Of a DNA stretch of 45,947 bases, positions 36,075-44,089 are shown one piece after another. The stretch comes from Deltaproteobacteria bacterium (GTDB lineage Bacteria; Desulfobacterota; Desulfarculia; Adiutricales; Adiutricaceae): the NCBI GenBank assembly GCA_031269485.1, contig JAISZC010000071.1, forward strand, positions 1-45,947. The letters are read 5' to 3'. Both the position numbers and the translations under genes were made by a program. How positions within the stretch are numbered: position 1 is the first letter of the stretch; each line of letters begins with the position of its first letter. The notes below the pieces were generated by a model that was not told the origin of the DNA, did no database searches, and was given only the letters and a program-made list of their open reading frames with translations.

Positions 36075-36103
36075 ATCCTATCTCAGGGACGCAGAATTGT
36101 CAA
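36075..36103 (-). promoter_or_regulatory. Promoter of tRNA-Asp
   Basis: On the minus strand a perfect TTGACA (36103-36098), exactly 17 bases, then TAGGAT (36080-36075). The mature tRNA 5' end is about 100 bases downstream. Confidence 0.75.
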
Positions 36104-36802
36104 GGGCTTTTTTTAAGCTTTCAGGCTCAGGCTTCTTTGGAACGCGTCGGTCGGCTGGACTCTTGCGCCGGTCGGCGCCGTCAGGCCCATGGGCCGTCAA
36201 GGGTTTCGGCCGATGGGTGAAAAAAGAAGGAAAAAGAGAGATGAAACCGCCGGCTCTGGCTGGTTCCGGAAAGGCGCGTTCGGGCTTGATTGAAACGGCC
36301 GTCCGTTGGCCGCCGCGAGGTGAGGGCGGAGCAGGCATGCTCGGTCGGCGGGCTTATGCCGACAAAGTTGGCGCCAGAGACCGCCAACTTTGTCGACGGA
36401 CGGCCTCGAACTATTTTCGCCAGTCGTCGGCGCCAACCAAAACTCCCGAACCAAGTTCCTCGACGGCCGGCGGACCGGGTTCGCCCCCGTCAACCGCCAG
36501 AGGCGCTCGCAGCCTTGAGAGCTCAGCGCCTTTCTGACAGCTAACACAGGAAAATGATTGAATAAATAGGCTGCCGCCCATCCACGCCGTCGAGCTGTAG
36601 CCTTGTTAGGCGCCTTGGCCCGGCCTGGCTGATTCAATTGGCGTGGGGGTGGCGCCGAAATTGCTTTCCAGTCGGCGTCTGGCAGTCGGTTTTCATGGTT
36701 GCAACGGAGCGGGGCGCGACCGGCAAAGCGGCGACGCCGACGAGGCGCCACGGCCGGGTCAAGGCGCAAAGTCCTAAATCAAAGAATCAGAGAAGAATTG
36801 GC
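36104..36802. other. Gene-free spacer between tRNA-Asp and the T6SS cluster
   Basis: No frame is recognisable. The stretch holds one clear structure, the 14-bp inverted repeat at 36360-36395. As it lies between a tRNA and an accessory gene cluster, I looked for an integrase or a duplicated tRNA end and found neither within the window. Confidence 0.55.
36360..36395. repeat. 14-bp perfect inverted repeat with 8-base loop
   Basis: Arms 36360-36373 and 36382-36395 are perfect complements. No T-tract follows on either strand, so it is not a typical terminator. It is not within a gene. Confidence 0.8.
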
Positions 36803-36831
36803 TTGTCAGGGGCGAGTTTTCATGGTAATTT
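36803..36831 (+). promoter_or_regulatory. Promoter candidate of the T6SS tssB genes
   Basis: TTGTCA (36803-36808), 17 bases, TAATTT (36826-36831). The first tssB gene starts about 155 bases further. The -10 box is weak. Confidence 0.4.
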
Positions 36832-36985
36832 TATTGAATAGGTGCGCACTACGGCCTTGGCCTTTTTTGGGAGCCCTTCAAAGCGGCATGACGCGTGGCT
36901 GCCCAGGATTGGCGGCCTGCGGCGCCGGCGGATCGGTCCTGCGGCGCCGGCTGGGCGGCGGCTTGGCCCCCATGAGGAGCAGCTG

Positions 36986-37489
36986 ATGGATAACCCATCG
37001 ATTTCACCTAGTCGTATAAATATAGTCTATAAAACCAATGCTGACAAGAATAAAACTGACAAAGAACTGCCGTTAAAATTATTAGTTCTAGGCAATTTTA
37101 CTAGATCAGATGAAGATAATACTTTAGAAGAACGTCAAACTTTTAATATATCTAGTAAAAATTTAGATTTAATTATGAAAAATTTGGATATAAATCTTAA
37201 ATTAATAGTTAAAAATCGGTTAGCTAATGATTCAGAAGAAAAAATTCCGTTAAACTTAAAAATTACGTCCATAAGTGATTTTGAGCCTGATAATCTGCTT
37301 GAAAATATGCCAGAACTTAAAAAGCTGGCAGATTTATGCATAGCTCTTAAGACGACTCAAAAAACACTGGCCGCGCGGCCGACCCTGTGGAAGCGCCTGA
37401 GGACCGTGCTGGCCGACGAAGACGCCAAGGCCGATCTGCTCAAAACTTTGCAGGAAGCCCGCCTGAAAAGCGGCGAGCCGTCGGCCTGA
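36986..37489 (+). CDS. tssB: TssB-type sheath small subunit, first copy (mosaic composition)
   Basis: This 167-aa protein is a TssB (VipA/ImpB) homologue, one half of the contractile T6SS sheath. Family marks are RINIVYKT near the start, LKLLVLGNFTRSD, a central linker and SDFEPDNLLENMPEL in the second half. Sequence order matches the second copy 105 bases downstream but identity is only moderate, so this is not a recent duplicate. The first 380 bases are very AT-rich (7 GC of 60 in 37141-37200). From about 37365 the gene turns GC-rich (40 of 60 in 37381-37440). The frame is open 48 codons upstream, but AGGAG at 36975-36979 decides the start. Confidence 0.9.
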   Translation: MDNPSISPSRINIVYKTNADKNKTDKELPLKLLVLGNFTRSDEDNTLEERQTFNISSKNLDLIMKNLDINLKLIVKNRLANDSEEKIPLNLKITSISDFEPDNLLENMPELKKLADLCIALKTTQKTLAARPTLWKRLRTVLADEDAKADLLKTLQEARLKSGEPSA

Positions 37490-37594
37490 CTTTGGGCGCG
37501 ACAGGGCGCCCTCGGCCCGACGGAGCCGGCCGGCCGGCGACGCTCAATGACCGCGACAACGCTTCGCCAACCTAATGAGAAATGAGGAGAAGAC

Positions 37595-38080
37595 ATGGCC
37601 AGCGAATCTTCCGTAGCGCCCAAGGAAAGGGTCAACATAGTCTACAAGGCGGCCACGGGCGACGCCCAGGCAGAGGTGGAGCTGCCCAACAAAATCATGG
37701 TGGTCGGCGATTTCACCCAGCGGCCCGACGAACGGCAGGTCGAGGACCGGGCCCCGATTTCCGTGGACAAGGACAATTTCGACGACGTGCTCAAAAGCCA
37801 AAGCCTGAGCCTCGACTTTGCGGTCAAAAACAACCTCGTCGAGGATCCGGAGGCCTCCATGCCGATCCACCTTAATATAGAGTCGCTAAAGGATTTTGAG
37901 CCCGATTCGGTGGCCAAGGCCGTGCCCGAAGTGGCCGCGTTGCTGCAGATCCGCGACGCGCTCAAGGCCCTCCGCGGCCCGTTGGCCAACGTGCCTGACT
38001 TCCGCAAGAAGATTCAGGAACTCGTCAAAGACGAAAGCGCCCGGGAAAAACTCCTCAGCGCTCTCAACATCGACAAGTAA
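37595..38080 (+). CDS. tssB: TssB-type sheath small subunit, second copy
   Basis: This 161-aa TssB/VipA protein forms with TssC the sheath that contracts around the Hcp tube. It has the usual N-terminal VNIVYKAA, then VELPNKIMVVGDFTQRPDERQVEDR, the DNFDDVLKSQSLSLDFAVKN block and DFEPDSVAKAVPEVAAL. Its composition is uniformly GC-rich, unlike the first copy. A GAGGAGAAG site lies just before the ATG and tssC starts 32 bases after its stop, so it is the natural partner of TssC. Confidence 0.95.
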   Translation: MASESSVAPKERVNIVYKAATGDAQAEVELPNKIMVVGDFTQRPDERQVEDRAPISVDKDNFDDVLKSQSLSLDFAVKNNLVEDPEASMPIHLNIESLKDFEPDSVAKAVPEVAALLQIRDALKALRGPLANVPDFRKKIQELVKDESAREKLLSALNIDK

Positions 38081-38112
38081 ACGCGTCAGCTTTCAGCCCC
38101 AGGAGAAGGACA

Positions 38113-39582
38113 ATGCCTGAAGAAAAAGCGGCTGACGCCGCCCAGACTGCAACGCAACTTGATCTCCTCGACGAAATAGTCGAGGCCTCGCGCCTCAAGC
38201 CCGGCGAAAGCGGCTACGACGCGACCAAGGCCGGACTCCAGGCTTTTCTGTCCGAACTGATTAAGACCGATCCCGACGCCAAAATTTCCGGCGCTTTAGT
38301 CGACAATATGATAAACGAGCTGGATCAGAAAATTTCAGCTCAGGTCAACGCCGTCATCCATGACGCTTCGTTTCAGAAGTTGGAGTCGTCCTGGCGCGGA
38401 CTCAAGTACCTGGTCGATCAGACCGACTTCAGGCAAAACAACAAGATCGTGCTAATGAACGTCTCCAAAGACGATTTGCTGGCCGATTTCGACGATTCCC
38501 CGGAAGTGGTGAAAAGCGGCCTGTATAAGCACGTCTACACGGCCGAGTACGGACAGTTCGGCGGCCAGCCCATCAGCGCCATCGTCGCCAACTACGACTT
38601 CGGCCCTGGCCCGCAGGACCTGAAGCTGCTGCGCTACGTGGCCTCCGTGGGGGCCATGAGCCACGCGCCGTTCATCGCCTCGGCCGACAAGAGCTTCTTC
38701 GGCATCGACGCCTGGAAGGATTTGCCCAATCTCAAGGATTTGCACTCGATCTTCGAGATGCCGCAATACGCCGCTTGGCGCTCTTTTCGAAATTCCGAAG
38801 ACGCCCGTTACGTGGGCCTGACCATGACGAAGTTTTTGCTGCGGCTGCCCTACGGTCCGGACACGGTGCCGGTCAAGAGCTTCAATTTTAAGGAAACGGC
38901 CGAATCCGACGACGATTTCTGCTGGGGCAACACGGCTTTCGCCTTGTCCTCGCGCTTGACCGACAGTTTCGCCAAATACCGCTGGTGCACCAACATCATC
39001 GGGCCGCAGGGCGGCGGAGCCGTAGAGAACTTGCCGCTGTATCATTACGAAAAAAACGGCGTCACCCAGACCAAGATTCCGACTCAGGTTCTTATTTCCG
39101 AGCGTCGAGAATTCGAGCTGGCCGAAGAAGGCTTTATCGCCCTGACCATGCGCAAGGACTCCGACAATGCGGCCTTTTTTTCGGCCAACTCGTGCCTGGC
39201 TCCCAAGATCTTTCCAAAGACGCCAGAAGGTCAGGCGGCCGAGACCAACTTTAAGTTGTCGACTCAATTGCCTTACATGATGATCATGAATCGTCTGGCG
39301 CATTACGTGAAAGTCATTCAGCGCGAGAACATCGGTACATGGAAAGAGAGGGCCGATCTCGAACGCGAGCTCAACAAGTGGATCAGCCAGTACGTCACCG
39401 AAATGGATTCGCCCGACGCCACCACCAGAAGCAAACGGCCCCTGCGTTTGGCGTCGGTGGAGGTCAACGACGTCGAGGGCGATCCCGGCTGGTATTCGGT
39501 GGGCATCAAGGCTCGCCCGCATTTCAAGTACATGGGCGCAAACTTCACTTTGTCGCTGGTGGGCAAACTCGACAAAAGCTGA
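38113..39582 (+). CDS. tssC: TssC sheath large subunit (VipB/ImpC)
   Basis: This 489-aa protein is the main sheath subunit of the T6SS. Typical stretches are VIHDASFQKLESSWRGLKYLVDQTDF near residue 80-105, PISAIVANYDFG, the SHAPFIASADKSFFG block and the C-terminal DVEGDPGWYSVGIKARPHFKYMGANFTLSLVGKLDK. The length is normal. The ribosome site AGGAGAAGG precedes the ATG. It follows two tssB genes and precedes hcp, a common gene order. In known systems TssC carries most of the sheath, and the ATPase TssH takes the sheath apart after contraction. Confidence 0.97.
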   Translation: MPEEKAADAAQTATQLDLLDEIVEASRLKPGESGYDATKAGLQAFLSELIKTDPDAKISGALVDNMINELDQKISAQVNAVIHDASFQKLESSWRGLKYLVDQTDFRQNNKIVLMNVSKDDLLADFDDSPEVVKSGLYKHVYTAEYGQFGGQPISAIVANYDFGPGPQDLKLLRYVASVGAMSHAPFIASADKSFFGIDAWKDLPNLKDLHSIFEMPQYAAWRSFRNSEDARYVGLTMTKFLLRLPYGPDTVPVKSFNFKETAESDDDFCWGNTAFALSSRLTDSFAKYRWCTNIIGPQGGGAVENLPLYHYEKNGVTQTKIPTQVLISERREFELAEEGFIALTMRKDSDNAAFFSANSCLAPKIFPKTPEGQAAETNFKLSTQLPYMMIMNRLAHYVKVIQRENIGTWKERADLERELNKWISQYVTEMDSPDATTRSKRPLRLASVEVNDVEGDPGWYSVGIKARPHFKYMGANFTLSLVGKLDKS

Positions 39583-39817
39583 CGTTTTTGAACGGCGGCG
39601 GCGGCGGATCGGACGCCTCGATTTTTACGACGGACGAACAAGCCGTCAGCCGCGGCCGCTGGGGCGCCAAAGACCAGCTTCCGCGGCCGGAACCCGCCGA
39701 TGCATCTGCGGTCAAATTAGGCTCGAGTCCCTCGCCTTTACGGCCGGGAGGCTGTCTGTCGTTTTTTTTCTTGGCATCTTGATGTGTTATAACTTTCGTC
39801 TATTAATTTTTGACGAA

Positions 39818-39837
39818 AACGGTATAATTTTGCCGTT
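39818..39837 (+). promoter_or_regulatory. -10 element inside a dyad upstream of hcp
   Basis: A perfect TATAAT (39823-39828) lies between five-base arms AACGG (39818-39822) and CCGTT (39833-39837), 34 bases before the hcp ATG. No -35 box at normal distance was found, so activation by a bound regulator or another sigma factor is possible. Confidence 0.4.
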
Positions 39838-39861
39838 ACGTTCAGAAAGGAAGGCTTCATC

Positions 39862-40341
39862 ATGGCTCTCACCTCTTACATGGCATTCAATGGCAATTCC
39901 CAAGGGGACGTCAAGGGCGACTCCCAGCAGGGCGGTGACAAGAAGGACAAAATATTGGTCTACGGTGTTGATCACTTGGTGGAGATCCCCCGCGACACCC
40001 ACACGGGTTTGCCGACGGGCCAGCGCATTCACCACCCGCTGAAGGTAATCAAGCACAAGGACCAGGCCAGCCCCAAGCTTTTCAAGGCCTGCTGCACCGG
40101 CGAGCAGGCCTCCGTGACGTTGGACTACTACCGCATCAAGCCCGACGGGACTGAAGAGAAATATTTCACCGTCAAGCTGGAAGAAGCCATCGTCGTCACT
40201 ATGCGGGAGTACACGCCGTTGACGTTCCTTGTGGAGAACAAGCCCTATCACGACATGGAAGAAGTCTCTATGACCTACTCGAAGATCACCTGGACCTACA
40301 ACGACGGCAACATCGAATACGTCGACGATTGGAAGGCCTGA
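39862..40341 (+). CDS. hcp: Hcp, T6SS tube protein
   Basis: This 159-aa protein forms hexameric rings that stack into the T6SS inner tube and also act as an effector carrier. Family marks are the start TSYMAFNG, KGDSQQGGDKKDKILVYGVDHLVEIPRD, HHPLKVIKHKDQASPKLFKACC, LDYYRIKPDGTEEKYFTVKLEEA and SKITWTYNDGNIEYVDDWKA. AAAGGAAGG precedes the ATG. The 280-base gap from tssC holds its own promoter-like element, which suits the high Hcp demand. A degenerate second copy lies directly downstream. Confidence 0.97.
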   Translation: MALTSYMAFNGNSQGDVKGDSQQGGDKKDKILVYGVDHLVEIPRDTHTGLPTGQRIHHPLKVIKHKDQASPKLFKACCTGEQASVTLDYYRIKPDGTEEKYFTVKLEEAIVVTMREYTPLTFLVENKPYHDMEEVSMTYSKITWTYNDGNIEYVDDWKA

Positions 40342-40349
40342 CGGACCTA

Positions 40350-40380
40350 GGGCCGCGCAGCCGCCTCGGCGGCGCGGCCC
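40350..40380 (+). terminator. GC hairpin after hcp
   Basis: A 9-bp perfect outer stem (40350-40358 with 40372-40380) continues into a 4-bp inner stem with a 3-base loop, eight bases after the hcp stop. No T-tract follows, so it may stabilise the hcp mRNA end or end transcription with Rho. Confidence 0.5.
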
Positions 40381-40479
40381 GGCCCAAGACCGCCCATGCT
40401 TGGCGCGACCGTCGGTCGACCACCGCGGCGGCGTCCTGTTAGGACCCCGCCGCGGCCTCCAAAGAAGAGAATCAAGACT

Positions 40480-41000
40480 TTGACCGCTTATATGACCTTC
40501 AACGGCGTGTCGCAAGGGTACGTCAAAGGCGACAACCCGCTGGGCGGCGACAAATAAGGACAAAATACTGGCCTATGGATTCGACCACTTGGTGGAGATT
40601 CCCCGCGACATCCACAGAACCTAAGCCGAGGGAGCCTCTGACTTCAGTCAGGGGAGGATGTCAAACAGGCGCGCCGCGGGCCAACGCATTCGTCACCCGC
40701 AGAAGGTCGTCAAGCGCTAAGGACTAGGTCAGACCCAAGCTCTTCAAGGCCTGCTGCCCAGGCGAGCAGGTCACCGTGACGCAGGACTGCCGACGCGTCA
40801 CGGCCGACGGCATTGATAAAAAATATTTCACCATTAAGCAGAAAAACCATCGTCGTCAATTTGTGAATGTATACGCCGCTGACATTCCTTCCGGAGAGCA
40901 AACCATATTAAGAACATGGAAGAAATTACGCTGAACTACTCGAAGATCGCCTGGACCTACAATGGCGGAAACATTGAGTTATGTGGGCGAATAGAATGGC
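40480..41000 (+). pseudogene. hcp: Decayed second copy of hcp
   Basis: The DNA can be followed alongside the intact hcp gene for almost its whole length: TTG-ACC-GCT-TAT-ATG, then stretches that match GDxxxGGDK, FDHLVEIPRDxH, QRIxHPxKVVK, PKLFKACC, and near the end YSKIAWTYNGGNIE. It is broken by several in-frame stops (for example TAA at about 40556 and 40719), by single-base shifts and by an insertion of about 49 bases. No intact protein can be made. Differences are spread evenly, so it is an old copy rather than a fresh duplication of the neighbour. The boundaries are approximate. Confidence 0.9.
40617..40665. mobile_element. Insertion with an IS200/IS605-end-like hairpin inside the hcp pseudogene
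   Basis: Relative to hcp, about 49 extra bases are present. They contain an 8-bp stem with one G-T pair (40635-40642 with 40647-40654), loop TTCA, preceded by GGGAG and followed by AGGATGTCAA. The layout CCTCTGAC-loop-GTCAG resembles the subterminal hairpins at the ends of IS200/IS605-family elements and of the small palindromic elements derived from them. No transposase gene is present. The assignment rests on memory of such ends, and the edges are approximate. Confidence 0.5.
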
Positions 41001-41314
41001 TGATTGGCGATGTTCGACGTCCGTATATGGTCGCTGGACCTTTTAGTCCGGTCTTTTACTGATTTTAATTCGATTGACGTTTGGTTATGGTTCTTTAGGC
41101 CTGTATGGTAATCACGGCCCGTTATAACCAAAAATTCGGTGAAGACTTGAAATATTAATGAAAATTTCTGTAAATAGTTTGCAATTTTATAATTTTCGAA
41201 TTAAGTTCTAAAAAATGCAAGGACCGCTTAAACTGTCTAAGTTATATACTCGCCGAAACGGAGCTTTGCCGCCCGTCGAGGCCTGATCGTCTTCTTTGAG
41301 ATCCAGGGGGCCGC
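41001..41314. other. AT-rich leader upstream of tssH
   Basis: No gene is supported. A 9-bp inverted repeat with a 23-base spacer (41090-41098 and 41124-41132) and a TATACT word (41245-41250) without a good -35 box are visible. The stretch separates the hcp pseudogene from tssH, so tssH probably needs its own promoter. Confidence 0.5.
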
Positions 41315-44089
41315 ATGATTAGCTCAGACATAAGATCGCTCATCCGTAGGCTTAACACCTTTTCGACCCAAATCCTTTATGAGGCCGGCGGATTAGCAAT
41401 AAGCCGCGCCAACTACGAAGTGGCGGTTGAGCATTTTTTTCTCAAAGCCTTGGAGGACAAGAACAGCGACGTTTCATTGACGTTGGATCACTTCAAGCTT
41501 GACCGGGCGGCGGTCGTCCGTCACCTCAACGGCTCGTTGGAGCATTTCACCACGGGCAACACGGCCAGGCCGACTTTTTCGCCCGTGTTGGTCGATCTGC
41601 TCGAAGCCGCCTGGGTGGTGGCCTCGGTGGACCTCAAGCTCGACGTCGTACGCACCGGCGCCGTTCTTTTGGCCTATCTGCGCCGTCCCGCCCTGTATGC
41701 CCAGGGCGGCGCGCTGCCGGAAATCTCCAAAATTCCCAAAGATGAACTGGAAAAAGGTTTCGCGACGCTTTTGTCCGGCTCCATTGAGGCCGGCTCGGCG
41801 GAGGCGGCCGAGGGCGAGGTCGGGACCGCGGCGGCGGCCGGCTCGGGCGAAAGCTTCATAGCCAAGTTTTGCGAGAATTTTACGGCCAAAGCCGCCAAGG
41901 GCGGCCTCGATCCGGTCTTCGGGCGCGACGTCGAGATCCGTTCGATGATCGACATTCTGGCCCGGCGCCGCAAAAACAACCCTATCTTGGTGGGCGAGCC
42001 CGGCGTGGGCAAGACGGCCGTCGTCGAGGGCCTGGCCATGCGCATCTGTGAGGGCGACGTACCCGAAATCCTCAAAGGCGTGACCTTGCTGGGCTTGGAC
42101 TTGGGCCTGCTGGAGGCTGGGGCCAGCCTCAAGGGCGAGTTCGAGCGCCGCCTCAAGGGCGTCATCGACGAAATCAAGGCCAGCGCCAAGCCCATTGTGC
42201 TATTCATCGACGAGGCCCACATGTTGGTGGGGGCTGGCGGACAAAGCGGCGGCTCGGACGCGGCCAATCTGCTCAAGCCCGTTTTGGCCCGAGGCGAATT
42301 GAGGACTTGCGCGGCCACGACTTGGAAAGAATACAAAAAATATTTTGAAAAAGACCCAGCTCTGGCCCGGCGCTTCCAACTGGTTTCGCTGGCCGAGCCC
42401 GACGTGGACACGACGGTGCTCATCTTGCGAGGCCTGAAGAACGCCTACGAAAAGAGCCATGGAACGCTCATCCGCGATGAGGCCCTCGTGGCCGCGGCCG
42501 AAATGTCCGACCGTTACGTCAGCGGCCGTTTTCTGCCCGACAAGGCCATAGATTTGCTCGACACGGCCTGCGCCAGAGTCAAGGTCGGCTTGGCCGCCAA
42601 GCCGGCCGCCCTGGAGGACGTCCAGAGGTCCAGGCAGGCTGTGGAGCGGGAGCGAGGCGGCTTGGAGCGCGATTCGGCCGGGGGGTTGCCTGCCGATCCG
42701 GCGCGGCTCCAGGCTTTGGCGCTCAAGCTGGAGGAGCTGGCCGGGCGCGAACAGGAGCTGGCAGCCGAATGGCTCAAGCAAAAGACGACCGCCGAGGCCT
42801 TGATCGCCGCTCGAGCGGCCTACCTTGAGGCGGCTGGCCAGGCCGTCGTCCAACCTAGCGCCTCGGCGGCCGCGACTGAAGTCTCGACCGCCGAGGCGGG
42901 CGCCACCGCCGACCCTCAGGCCGCGTTGGCGACCCTGAACCAGGCCCGGGCGGCCTTTGAGTCGATCCAAGGCGACGGACGTCTGCTGGACGTCGAGGTC
43001 ACCCAAGAGGCGGTGGCGCGGGTCGTCTCCGACTGGACCGGCATTCCTCTGGGCCGGATCGCCGCCCGACAGGCCGAACTGGTGGCCGATCTGGAAAATC
43101 GCCTAGGCGAGCGCATCAAGGGTCAAGGGGAGGCGGTGGCCGCCATCGCCCAGGTCGTCAAAGCCTCCAAGGCCGGCCTCAAGGATCCGGCCCAGCCGCT
43201 GGGCGTCTTTCTGCTCAACGGCCCATCGGGCGTGGGCAAGACCGAAACGGGCTTGACTCTGGCCGAGCTCCTCTTCGGCGACTCGCGTAGCGTCGTCACC
43301 GTCAATATGAGCGAGTTTCAGGAAAAGCACACCGTCTCCAGGCTTGTGGGTTCGCCGCCAGGCTACGTCGGCTACGGCGAGGGCGGGCTGTTGACCGAGG
43401 CCGTGCGACAGAGGCCTTATTCGGTGGTGTTGCTCGACGAGGTCGAAAAGGCCCATGTCGACGTCATGAATCTTTTTTATCAAGTCTTCGATAAAGGCGT
43501 GCTGACCGACGGCGAGGGCAAAAAAGTCAGCTTCAGCAACACCATCATTTTGCTGACCTCCAATTTGGCCTCCGACGTCACCGAAAGCCTGTTGTCCATC
43601 AAGCCGCAGACCAGCCTCAAGGAGCTCGTCGAGGCTGTCCGTCCAGCCCTGACGGCCCATTTTCAGCCGGCTCTCCTGGCCCGCATGACGATCGTCCCTT
43701 ACCGGAGCCTCGACGCCGAGGCCATGAAGCTCATCGCCCGGCAAAAGCTGGAGCTGCTGCGGACCAGAACTGCGGCCAACAACGGCATTGAACTCGACTT
43801 CTCCGACGAAGTCGTCGGCGCTGTGGCCGAACGTTGCTCGACCGTCGAAACTGGGGCCCGCAACATCGACAACATTTTGGCGGCCGAGGTCATGCCAAGC
43901 ATGGCTCAGCTCATCCTTGAACGCATGGCGTCCGGCCGGCCAGCGCCCAAGATCCTCCGCCTGCTGCTCGATGGCCGAACCTTGCAGCTCGTTGAAGGTG
44001 ACGAGATCGCTCCGGGCTCTGAGGCCTCCGAGGGCGCCGACGGCCCGGCAGAGACGGCGCCGGACGATGACGGAGAATTCAAGTCGTGA
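41315..44089 (+). CDS. tssH: TssH (ClpV), T6SS sheath-disassembly AAA+ ATPase
   Basis: This 924-aa protein is a two-ring AAA+ unfoldase that recycles the contracted sheath. A Clp-N domain covers about 1-150, followed by an Ala/Glu-rich linker. The first ATPase has Walker A GEPGVGKT (about 228-235) and Walker B VLFIDEAHML (about 295-304). The middle coiled coil covers about 430-510 with an extra Ala-rich insert (about 510-545). The second ATPase has GPSGVGKT (about 635-642) and Walker B VVLLDEVEKAH. The insert and a Gly/Glu-rich tail make it somewhat longer than typical ClpV. AGGGGG precedes the ATG. The stop TGA shares one base with the tssA start. Confidence 0.96.
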   Translation: MISSDIRSLIRRLNTFSTQILYEAGGLAISRANYEVAVEHFFLKALEDKNSDVSLTLDHFKLDRAAVVRHLNGSLEHFTTGNTARPTFSPVLVDLLEAAWVVASVDLKLDVVRTGAVLLAYLRRPALYAQGGALPEISKIPKDELEKGFATLLSGSIEAGSAEAAEGEVGTAAAAGSGESFIAKFCENFTAKAAKGGLDPVFGRDVEIRSMIDILARRRKNNPILVGEPGVGKTAVVEGLAMRICEGDVPEILKGVTLLGLDLGLLEAGASLKGEFERRLKGVIDEIKASAKPIVLFIDEAHMLVGAGGQSGGSDAANLLKPVLARGELRTCAATTWKEYKKYFEKDPALARRFQLVSLAEPDVDTTVLILRGLKNAYEKSHGTLIRDEALVAAAEMSDRYVSGRFLPDKAIDLLDTACARVKVGLAAKPAALEDVQRSRQAVERERGGLERDSAGGLPADPARLQALALKLEELAGREQELAAEWLKQKTTAEALIAARAAYLEAAGQAVVQPSASAAATEVSTAEAGATADPQAALATLNQARAAFESIQGDGRLLDVEVTQEAVARVVSDWTGIPLGRIAARQAELVADLENRLGERIKGQGEAVAAIAQVVKASKAGLKDPAQPLGVFLLNGPSGVGKTETGLTLAELLFGDSRSVVTVNMSEFQEKHTVSRLVGSPPGYVGYGEGGLLTEAVRQRPYSVVLLDEVEKAHVDVMNLFYQVFDKGVLTDGEGKKVSFSNTIILLTSNLASDVTESLLSIKPQTSLKELVEAVRPALTAHFQPALLARMTIVPYRSLDAEAMKLIARQKLELLRTRTAANNGIELDFSDEVVGAVAERCSTVETGARNIDNILAAEVMPSMAQLILERMASGRPAPKILRLLLDGRTLQLVEGDEIAPGSEASEGADGPAETAPDDDGEFKS

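Noticed and set aside
36070-36537. 155-codon frame between tRNA-Asp and the T6SS genes
   Set aside because: It runs over the tRNA promoter and the 14-bp hairpin, and its sequence is unlike any protein I know.
35900-37000. tRNA-Asp as an integration site for a T6SS island
   Set aside because: The tRNA is intact, but no duplicated tRNA end and no integrase gene were found in the window.
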